A DNA stretch of 19,357 nt from Deltaproteobacteria bacterium (lineage in GTDB: Bacteria > Desulfobacterota > Desulfobacteria > Desulfobacterales > C00003060), in the NCBI GenBank assembly GCA_019309245.1, contig JAFDGP010000016.1:1-19357 (forward strand), given 5' to 3'. Below, piece by piece: positions 7,759-12,826 of the stretch. Every line of letters begins with the position of its first letter. Position 1 is the first letter of the stretch. A program made the translations under genes and the position numbers. Under the pieces are notes generated by a model. It searched no databases, was not told the origin of the DNA, and was given only the letters and a program-made list of their open reading frames with translations.

Positions 7759-8943
7759 ATGAGATCGGATGAACATGAGGTGGCGGAGGAGCCCCAAAAA
7801 CAAGATGGCCGAAAAGAAGATGTGGAGCGGCAACTCCATAAGCTCCGTCGGCGCCTGGATGGAATCGACGACAAGATTGTCGCACTTCTTTCCGAACGTC
7901 AAACGGAAGTAGAACAAATTATCGCATTTAAGAAGGCGCACAGTCTCCCCGTTTATCATCCGGCCCGGGAGGAAAACCTGATCTCACGCCTGCGCCAACA
8001 GGGGCGTAAGGTAGGTCTTGATCCCGATTTTGTGGAAGAGCTGTACCGGCGCGTACTCCGGCAATCGCGGGTGGAACAGACGGCCCATATGGCCCGTCGG
8101 GGTGTTCGTGCCGGGGCTACCGTGGTAAGCGTGGGCGGAAACGGCGCAATGGGGCGATACTTTTGTCGGTGGTTCGCCGATGCCGGCTATCGGATCCGCG
8201 TCCTGGGAAGACAGGACTGGTCCGAGGCCGACGCGCGTTGCAAAGACGCGGATCTGGCGCTGGTCAGCGTGCCCATTGAGGTTACCACCGAAGTAATTGC
8301 AAGGCTCGGTCCTTACCTTCCTATTGAATGTGTCCTGGCCGATGTTACCAGTATCAAGGGCCCTCCGTTGGAGGCGATGCTGCAAGCCCACAATGGGCCG
8401 GTCGTCGGATTGCACCCGTTGTTCGGGCCGACCACCTCTACGTTGGACAAGCAAATCGTGGTGGCCACGCCCGGTCGGAACGCCTCTTCGTGTCAATGGT
8501 TGCTTGACCAGTTTGCGGCTTGGGGCAGTATTGTGATTCAGGCCGATGCAGGGGAACACGATGACATCATGGGGGTGGTCCAGGCGTTAAGGCACTTTGC
8601 CACGTTTGCGTTCGGGCAGTTTCTGCGCCTCAAAGATATCGACCTTCATCGCACGCTGGATTTTTCCAGCCCGATCTACAGGCTTGAACTGGTGATGGTG
8701 GGCAGGCTCTTTGCACAAGATCCCTCTCTGTATGCTGAAATTATCTTTGCGTCGCCCGAAAGGCGGGCCTTGATCAAAGACTACGTGCGTTGTCTCAATG
8801 ATAACCTGACGATGCTTGGACGGGGTGACAAGGCCCTGTTTTGCGAGGAGTTCAAAAAGAGCGCCAAGTGGTTCGCCTCATTCAGCGAGCAGGCCATTCG
8901 AGAAAGTTCCTACCTGATCGATAAGCTCATTGAGCGGTTCTAA
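7759..8943 (+). CDS. tyrA: TyrA, bifunctional chorismate mutase / prephenate dehydrogenase (T-protein)
   Basis: 394 residues (E. coli TyrA: 373) and colinear with it. The N-terminal ~90 residues are an AroQ-type chorismate mutase (LRRRLDGIDDKIVALLSER, then FKKAHSLPVYHPAREE), converting chorismate to prephenate. The rest is prephenate dehydrogenase, making 4-hydroxyphenylpyruvate for tyrosine: NAD-binding loop VSVGGNGAMGRYF, then VSVPIEVT, GLHPLFGPTTSTLDKQ, VQALRHFATFAFGQF and SSPIYRLELVMVGRLFAQDP. I take ATG 7759 as start (GGAG at 7751-7754). An in-frame GTG at 7744 adds five residues and is the alternative. The gene stands alone, with no aromatic-pathway gene beside it. A possible promoter lies upstream and a weak terminator downstream. 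Confidence 0.97.
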   Translation: MRSDEHEVAEEPQKQDGRKEDVERQLHKLRRRLDGIDDKIVALLSERQTEVEQIIAFKKAHSLPVYHPAREENLISRLRQQGRKVGLDPDFVEELYRRVLRQSRVEQTAHMARRGVRAGATVVSVGGNGAMGRYFCRWFADAGYRIRVLGRQDWSEADARCKDADLALVSVPIEVTTEVIARLGPYLPIECVLADVTSIKGPPLEAMLQAHNGPVVGLHPLFGPTTSTLDKQIVVATPGRNASSCQWLLDQFAAWGSIVIQADAGEHDDIMGVVQALRHFATFAFGQFLRLKDIDLHRTLDFSSPIYRLELVMVGRLFAQDPSLYAEIIFASPERRALIKDYVRCLNDNLTMLGRGDKALFCEEFKKSAKWFASFSEQAIRESSYLIDKLIERF

Positions 8944-9022
8944 TTTCAAGCTTTTCGTCCAAGATGCCGATACCAAAAAACAGGCAGCGAACCTGAACCC
9001 TGAAATTGCAACGTCAGGGTGA

Positions 9023-9042
9023 GGTCCCCAGGAGCCTTTTTT
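9023..9042 (+). terminator. probable intrinsic terminator of tyrA
   Basis: GGTCC (9023-9027), loop CCA, GGAGCC with one bulged base (9031-9036), then six T residues (9037-9042). It lies 80 bases after the tyrA stop. A second inverted repeat just before it, ACCCTGA (8997-9003) / TCAGGGT (9014-9020), may add to the structure. The stem is short and imperfect. Confidence 0.45.
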
Positions 9043-9080
9043 AAGCAGGGCTGTCGGAGATTCATTGTAATGCTGCTCAT

Positions 9081-9100
9081 CGGCGTTTAATTAAGCGCCG
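9081..9100. repeat. 20-bp near-perfect palindrome
   Basis: CGGCGTTTAATTAAGCGCCG differs from its own reverse complement at one symmetric pair only. The AT-rich centre with GC-rich arms looks like a dyad operator or a hairpin. It is the first of several structured elements in the 390-base gap between tyrA and the micro-ORFs. Confidence 0.5.
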
Positions 9101-9124
9101 AGAGCTTTGCACAACCTACACTTG

Positions 9125-9232
9125 GCAGTCAGGTCGTCTTCCCTCAAGGCGATATGATCCAGGCCGAGCCCGCCTGAGGCGGGCCGTGCCAGTCCATTAG
9201 CATATCGCCTTTCGGCAAAACGACCTGACTGC
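9125..9232. repeat. 108-bp hairpin-forming repeat, copy A
   Basis: The ends are a perfect 13-bp inverted repeat, GCAGTCAGGTCGT (9125-9137) and ACGACCTGACTGC (9220-9232). Inside are a second perfect 9-bp pair, GGCGATATG (9148-9156) / CATATCGCC (9201-9209), and a third, CCCGCC-TGA-GGCGGG (9169-9183). The result is a nested cruciform or long hairpin. A related copy lies at 10829-10934; bases 9138-9190 match 10838-10890 at 48 of 53 positions. It has no coding content. It is best read as a miniature, REP/MITE-like dispersed element or a structured RNA. Confidence 0.8.
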
Positions 9233-9248
9233 TGAAGCGGCCGAGCGC

Positions 9249-9287
9249 GCAAAATGTTGCCCTGTAAGCGAGAGCAACGAGTTTTGC
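9249..9287. repeat. hairpin with two-part stem
   Basis: GCAAAA (9249-9254) pairs with TTTTGC (9282-9287), and GTTGC (9256-9260) with GCAAC (9274-9278), separated by a small internal bulge. It lies 17 bases after repeat copy A and about 45 before the first micro-ORF. A further short hairpin, CCGG-GAT-CCGG (9300-9310), followed by TTTTT, stands between it and that ORF. Confidence 0.5.
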
Positions 9288-9331
9288 AAAGGTCTCGCGC
9301 CGGGATCCGGTTTTTGGGCGGGGCGTTTGAA

Positions 9332-9424
9332 ATGATGCCTGTCGATTTTTTTGTGTTGATCGGATTGGTGCTCGTTGCAGCGATATGTACCGTGATCATC
9401 GATTCACGAAACACCCGTGATTAA
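9332..9424 (+). CDS. 30-aa single-pass membrane peptide (micro-ORF 1)
   Basis: The ORF encodes 30 residues starting MMPVDFFVLIGLVLVAA. Residues 5-24 are an uninterrupted hydrophobic stretch, followed by the charged tail DSRNTRD. This is the layout of a single-pass membrane peptide such as small subunits of respiratory or transport complexes. The GGGGCG sequence at 9321-9326 may serve as ribosome binding site, and a second ATG at 9335 is an equally possible start. It ends in TAA and is followed 14 bases later by another micro-ORF of the same type. I do not recognise a family. The pairing, strand and hydrophobicity make it more likely real than chance. Confidence 0.5.
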   Translation: MMPVDFFVLIGLVLVAAICTVIIDSRNTRD

Positions 9425-9438
9425 TGGGGGGCTGTGCG

Positions 9439-9540
9439 ATGGAACTGATTACGGACATCTTGTCGATGGTGCTGGCTTTTGTTCTTGGGGGCGTAGTCGC
9501 CTACTACCTGGAAATGCTGAGGTTCAAGGGGTGGCTGTAG
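9439..9540 (+). CDS. 33-aa single-pass membrane peptide (micro-ORF 2)
   Basis: The ORF encodes 33 residues starting MELITDILSMVLAFVLGG. Residues 8-25 are hydrophobic (including GGVVAYYLE) and the end, MLRFKGWL, is basic and aromatic. That suggests the C-terminus stays in the cytoplasm by the positive-inside rule. A GGGGGG run at 9426-9431 lies 7 bases before the ATG. The stop is TAG. It lies 14 bases after micro-ORF 1 on the same strand, and converges on the hydrolase gene whose stop is at 9559. I recognise no family; the size resembles accessory subunits such as CydX or KdpF, but no partner gene is nearby. Confidence 0.55.
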   Translation: MELITDILSMVLAFVLGGVVAYYLEMLRFKGWL

Positions 9541-9558
9541 GCCCGGGTGTTTTTCTGA

Positions 9559-10446
9559 TTACGTTCGCGTTAGAAAGCCGATATACCCCTTCACCGAATT
9601 CGACAAGAAGTACCGTTCCCGCGTTTGAACGGACTGGGGCATCGAGGAGAACGCCCTGAGATTCGGGTCTTCTTCCAGAAGGCGTTCAATGCACCGGCCG
9701 ACCAGGTTGTCGGATTCGGATGAAATCGTTTTTGCGATAATTTCCTTCCACCTAAAAACCTGTTCCCGAAATCGGTCCAGCATGACATGTGAGCTTTGAG
9801 CCTTCCCCCAATGGGCATAACACAAGGCCGAATCTTCAAGCGACTTCAGGCGCTCCAGCGTTTGAACAAAGACGTCAAAGAAAAATCTGGGTGGGGTGGC
9901 GGGACGCAGGTAATCGGAATCTCCGAGGTTGTAGTAGTTTCCGGCCGCCTCTCCGGCAAACAGGTGACCGTTAAAGAAAAAACTCAGGTGGTGGGCCGCA
10001 TGGCCGGGCGTGTCGATCACCTCCAAGCCTTTGATTTGAAGAGCTTGAGGAGGAATCAACCGATCCGCATCTACCGGACCAGGCCTGCCAAAGGCTTCGG
10101 CGATTTTTCCAAGGACATGGCGGCTTCCTTCCCATAGCCTCGTAGGATCAGCCAGGTGTTTGACGGCCTTCTCATGACAGACCGCCCGGGCCTCCGGGAA
10201 CCGTTTCATGCAGGCGGAAAGCCCCCCGGCATGGTCGATATGAATGTGGGTCAAGAGGAAATAGTCCACTTGGTGGATGCCGAGCTCCTCGAGAGCGTCG
10301 AACAGCTGGGATACGCTGTTTGCAGGCCCGACATCCACGACAAGATTCAGATCTCCCCGGCAGGCCCATGAACCGATGAACCGGTTAAAGCCCGGGATAT
10401 CTTGTGGGATCTCAAGCAGGGTACAGGAGGTGTTGGTTTCGGGCAT
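9559..10446 (-). CDS. MBL-fold metallo-hydrolase
   Basis: A 295-residue metallo-beta-lactamase-fold protein. The metal-binding motif THIHIDHAGG (H67, H69, D71, H72) is present. DTPGHAAHHLSF supplies the third histidine (H149), LFAGEAAG takes the place of the usual GD motif with Glu (E166), and CYAHWG (H212) is the last ligand. A dinuclear metal hydrolase is therefore likely. The segment SDYLRPATPPRFFFDVF is typical of a subgroup of uncharacterised bacterial MBL proteins. The C-terminal ~80 residues are helical and may cap the active site. There is no signal peptide, so it is probably cytoplasmic. The substrate is unknown. It lies 93 bases downstream of the 84-aa gene on the same strand. The ribosome binding site is weak. 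Confidence 0.92.
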   Translation of the reverse strand: MPETNTSCTLLEIPQDIPGFNRFIGSWACRGDLNLVVDVGPANSVSQLFDALEELGIHQVDYFLLTHIHIDHAGGLSACMKRFPEARAVCHEKAVKHLADPTRLWEGSRHVLGKIAEAFGRPGPVDADRLIPPQALQIKGLEVIDTPGHAAHHLSFFFNGHLFAGEAAGNYYNLGDSDYLRPATPPRFFFDVFVQTLERLKSLEDSALCYAHWGKAQSSHVMLDRFREQVFRWKEIIAKTISSESDNLVGRCIERLLEEDPNLRAFSSMPQSVQTRERYFLSNSVKGYIGFLTRT

Positions 10447-10539
10447 GGTCCGGTTATAAAAGGCAAGGTTGGGCTCGGGCTCACTGCGGGCTTGGCGTGC
10501 ACTTGCTGTGAAGCCCGGGATTTTTTCAAGGAGTCGCCC

Positions 10540-10794
10540 TTATCCCTCTACCTTTAGAAGCATTCTGGCAACCTCAATATCATAAGCCCGGCCCGGGTCG
10601 AAGTTTTTCCCCTCGTACATGGCCGTGGCCTGTTCTACAGCCTCGTAAGGGACCCATCCGTGTTCCTCCCACAGTTTTTCGTCGTCTGTACTCCACAATC
10701 TAAACCAGATGGTCCCCTCGTCTTTGCGGACATACATTCGCACCCGCTTGTTCTGTGGGAACGGATGATAATATAAGCCTCGTTCGTCTTTCAT
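10540..10794 (-). CDS. hypothetical protein, 84 aa
   Basis: 84 residues, soluble and rich in aromatic and charged residues: MKDERGLYYHPFPQNK, then VRMYVRKDEGTIWFRLWS, then EEHGWVPYEAVEQA. The frame is open further upstream, but that extension runs through the hairpin repeat at 10829-10934, so I start at ATG 10794. AGGGG about 20 bases upstream is too distant for a good ribosome binding site, which leaves the start uncertain. The sequence reads like a small beta/alpha domain. I do not recognise a family. It probably shares a transcript with the MBL hydrolase downstream. Confidence 0.7.
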   Translation of the reverse strand: MKDERGLYYHPFPQNKRVRMYVRKDEGTIWFRLWSTDDEKLWEEHGWVPYEAVEQATAMYEGKNFDPGRAYDIEVARMLLKVEG

Positions 10795-10828
10795 GGCAAT
10801 ATACGTTGTTCCCCTGGCTACTAGACAA

Positions 10829-10934
10829 TCGGGTCGCCTTCCCTCAAGGCCATATGATCCACACCGAACCCGCCTTAGGCGGGCCGTGCCCCGCCTAAGG
10901 TGGAATCGGCATATCGCCCGGGAAAACAGCCCGA
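10829..10934. repeat. 106-bp hairpin-forming repeat, copy B
   Basis: This is the second copy of the element at 9125-9232, in the same orientation and exactly 1,700 bases away over the conserved core. The outer arms, TCGGGTCG (10829-10836) and CAGCCCGA (10927-10934), differ in sequence from those of copy A yet still pair, with one wobble and one mismatch. The inner arms are GGCCATATG (10848-10856) / CATATCGCC (10910-10918), and the core hairpin CCCGCC-TTA-GGCGGG is at 10869-10883. Nine extra bases lie in the right half, adding a second CCGCC-type hairpin. Retained pairing despite sequence change suggests the fold matters. Confidence 0.78.
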
Positions 10935-10996
10935 CTGACGACAGGGGGGTTGTACAAAAGCTCTCAACCAAACCCGTGTGGTCCCGGGGGCGGATA

Positions 10997-12448
10997 CTAT
11001 TTTTCCCGCTGCCCCGCCATGGCCTGTTCGATTGCCATACGGGTCTTGGTCACGTACTCCCTTTGAAGGTCTGTGGTGGCGTTGGCATAGGCTCTGTCCA
11101 GGTAGGTCCTGGCCATGCGAAGGTCCGGCAGTGAGCCTTTGGCCATGGCCACATCGGCCCTGTGGATGGCCATCGCAAAATCAATACCCTTCAAGCGACG
11201 TACGACCCGGGCCTGAAGTTGCTTTGTCGGGGCAAACACGGCAGCATCTCTGAGTTGAGTCTTCATCTTAGCGATATCAGGCCCCGCAGGCCTGTCCAGC
11301 TGTGCGTCTGCATCGTCCAGAAAGTACCCGAAAAGGATCGGAGAGACTTCCGCTTTGGTATAGGATTGCCGAAGCGGGTTGGGAACCTTGGCGCCGTTGA
11401 GCTTGTACACCAACTCCTTGCCTGCTGGAGCAAATTTTCCTCTCCAGACCTCCAGGCCACCGTCCACGGGTTTGAGATAAAACTTGTTCCGGTTTGAAAG
11501 ACTGGCCCCCACAATCAAGGCCAGCAACAGGGCCACCGCACCAATGCCCCAGCGCATCATCTTGCTACCCGTGTCTGTCCGGATCGGGGTGGCGGCAGCA
11601 GGCGGCTCTACGGGCCGTGCAGGCTCTACAGGCCCTGAAACGGTTTCAGGCTGCTTCGGCTCGGGTTCCCTGGCAGGCCCTTCAGCCTTCAGGTCAAAGG
11701 TCTTGAACAACAGGGACCGGATCTTTTCCAGATCCCTTGCGTCGTATCCGGACACAAAAGGGGGGGCATCCGGGATCAAGGGCGTTGTCTTTTGGACTGA
11801 GACCGGCTGGATGTTTGCAGCAACCTCAAATTTCTGAAACAAGAGTTCTTTCAGAGAGGGCTTTTTTGGAGCGGGTTTTCGGGTTGTTTTCTTGACCGCG
11901 GTTTTTGCTTTCGCCTTGACTGCGGGGGCCTTTTTCGCAGCGGATGCTTTCTTGGGGCTCGTTTTTTTGGAGGCGGTCTTTTTGGCCGGGGGCTTCCGGT
12001 CAGGCTTGGCAGTCTTTGTTGCCGCCGCTTTTTTTGAAGCACCGGCTTTCAAATCGAAGGTCTTAAAGAGCAGGGCGCGAACTCTCTCAGCTTCCTTCTT
12101 CCCATAGCCGGAAACAAAAGGTGGTGCTTTCGGGATCTTAATCGCTGGCTTTTTGACCTTGACGGGTTTTTGGGACTTTTTAGCCGCCCCGATCGTAAAC
12201 TGCTTAAGGAGCAGTTTTTTTAGGGAAGGCTTTTTTGGAGCGGGTTTTCGGGTTGTTTTCTTGACCGCGGTTTTTGCTTTCGCCTTAACCGCGGGGGCCT
12301 TTTTCGCAGCGGATGCTTTCTTGGGGCCCGTTTTTTTGGATACGGCCTTCTTGGAGGCAGAAGCCTTGACGGCCTTTTTCGCGGTGGGTTTCTTTTTTAC
12401 CGCCGTCTTTTTTTTGGTCGTGGATGCAAGCAGCGTTTTTCGTCCCAT
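10997..12448 (-). CDS. histone-H1-like, Lys/Ala/Pro-rich protein with duplicated module, TM helix and C-terminal domain
   Basis: 483 residues from ATG 12448, which has an ideal GGAGGA ribosome binding site 6 bases upstream. Residues 1-75 are Lys/Ala-rich like histone H1 tails (KKASAAKKAPAVKAKAKTAV). A 123-residue module then occurs twice (about 39-161 and 162-284): basic tail, PSLK-LL---F motif (LLLKQFTI 79-86; LLFQKFEV 202-209), APPFVSGY (108-115; 228-235) and LLFKTFDL (126-133; 246-253). A Pro/Glu-rich linker precedes one transmembrane helix at about 300-317 (WGIGAVALLLALIVGASL). The C-terminal ~165 residues are a mixed domain ending in helices (RMARTYLDRAYANA). The basic part would bind nucleic acid by charge; membrane anchoring of such a protein is unusual. 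Stop is TAG. I know no named family for the whole architecture. Confidence 0.9.
   Translation of the reverse strand: MGRKTLLASTTKKKTAVKKKPTAKKAVKASASKKAVSKKTGPKKASAAKKAPAVKAKAKTAVKKTTRKPAPKKPSLKKLLLKQFTIGAAKKSQKPVKVKKPAIKIPKAPPFVSGYGKKEAERVRALLFKTFDLKAGASKKAAATKTAKPDRKPPAKKTASKKTSPKKASAAKKAPAVKAKAKTAVKKTTRKPAPKKPSLKELLFQKFEVAANIQPVSVQKTTPLIPDAPPFVSGYDARDLEKIRSLLFKTFDLKAEGPAREPEPKQPETVSGPVEPARPVEPPAAATPIRTDTGSKMMRWGIGAVALLLALIVGASLSNRNKFYLKPVDGGLEVWRGKFAPAGKELVYKLNGAKVPNPLRQSYTKAEVSPILFGYFLDDADAQLDRPAGPDIAKMKTQLRDAAVFAPTKQLQARVVRRLKGIDFAMAIHRADVAMAKGSLPDLRMARTYLDRAYANATTDLQREYVTKTRMAIEQAMAGQREK
11859..11971. repeat. 113-bp direct repeat, downstream copy (encodes second basic module)
   Basis: It matches 12228-12340 at 110 of 113 positions, exactly 369 bp (123 codons) apart and in frame. 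It encodes the Lys-rich segment from KTSPKK to KPAPKKPS of the histone-like protein. The three differences fall within TCGCCTTGACTGCG versus TCGCCTTAACCGCG and in GGGGCTCG versus GGGGCCCG. Confidence 0.9.
12228..12340. repeat. 113-bp direct repeat, upstream copy (encodes first basic module)
   Basis: This is the partner of 11859-11971. The repeated block is about 97% identical, whereas the rest of each 369-bp unit has diverged clearly at the protein level. That points to a recent exchange (gene conversion) or uneven selection within an older duplication. Confidence 0.9.
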
Positions 12449-12490
12449 GAAATTCCTCCGAAACCGTGAGATTACAGACCATGGTGCCTG

Positions 12491-12515
12491 AAAAAGGGGC
12501 CCTTGCCCGCGGGCC
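12491..12515 (-). terminator. possible attenuator in the leader of the histone-like gene
   Basis: Read on the minus strand: GGCCC (12515-12511), an 8-base loop, GGGCC (12502-12498), then CC and TTTTT (12495-12491). It falls between the proposed promoter at 12539-12567 and the start at 12448. The form is that of a weak intrinsic terminator inside a 5' leader. Several alternative GC-rich pairings are possible nearby. Confidence 0.35.
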
Positions 12516-12538
12516 GGGAAAGGCCAATGGATCGTTTC

Positions 12539-12567
12539 CCTATACAAAATTCAAGTCTTGTTGTAAA
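12539..12567 (-). promoter_or_regulatory. sigma-70-type promoter of the histone-like gene
   Basis: On the minus strand TTTACA (12567-12562) is a 5/6 match to the -35 box, followed by a 17-base spacer and TATAGG (12544-12539), 4/6 to the -10 box. It predicts a start near 12530 and a leader of about 80 bases before the strong GGAGGA site and ATG 12448. Confidence 0.5.
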
Positions 12568-12641
12568 GGCATTTCAGCGGGCCGGTCAGGTTGCACATGT
12601 TACCCCCTTAAGAAACTCGCTTCAAATTCCAGAGCCCGTAG

Positions 12642-12674
12642 GTCAGGTAATCCGCCATAGACGGATTACCTGAC
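12642..12674. repeat. 13-bp perfect inverted repeat between divergent genes
   Basis: GTCAGGTAATCCG (12642-12654) and CGGATTACCTGAC (12662-12674) pair perfectly around a 7-base loop. The right half closely resembles GCGGATTGCCTGACGG at about 7723-7738 upstream of tyrA, and its GTCAGGT/ACCTGAC ends recall the arms of repeat copy A. It sits between the promoters of the histone-like gene and the kinase-fusion gene, so operator or REP-like element are both possible. There is no T-run. Confidence 0.65.
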
Positions 12675-12710
12675 GGTTTGAAGGTCGCACGGATGATTGT
12701 CAGGGAACTT

Positions 12711-12727
12711 GTCCGCCTGTGGCGGAC
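12711..12727. repeat. short perfect hairpin
   Basis: GTCCGCC (12711-12717), loop TGT, GGCGGAC (12721-12727). Its core matches the CCGCC/GGCGG hairpins inside the two larger repeats. It lies about 100 bases upstream of the kinase-fusion start. The 12449-12826 intergenic region otherwise holds the promoter, attenuator and inverted repeat listed, and no gene that I can support. Confidence 0.5.
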
Positions 12728-12826
12728 TCGGGCCCTGATTTACTGGTTTGTTTCCTCTGTGATCTTTGTATGCTCGAGCGAGCGATAAGCCCTTCGTATT
12801 TTTTTGAAGACAGGCAGGAGGCCAAA

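Noticed and set aside
7984..8559. 191-codon open frame on the minus strand
   Set aside because: It is antisense to the well-conserved dehydrogenase domain of tyrA.
9091..9414. 107-codon open frame on the minus strand
   Set aside because: It runs through the hairpin repeat and the micro-ORF region, has no ribosome binding site or domain, and its composition follows the inverted repeats.
10795..10971. N-terminal extension of the 84-aa protein to 10971
   Set aside because: The added 59 residues are translation of the hairpin repeat at 10829-10934, which also occurs as noncoding sequence at 9125-9232.
12449..12547. 33-residue N-terminal extension of the histone-like protein
   Set aside because: The ATG at 12448 has a near-perfect GGAGGA site and the extension would overlap the proposed promoter and leader.
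12719..12826. Longer start for the kinase fusion at GTG 12719 or ATG 12770
   Set aside because: Neither has a ribosome binding site, and the first overlaps the GTCCGCC hairpin; GTG 12827 has AGGAGG at ideal spacing.
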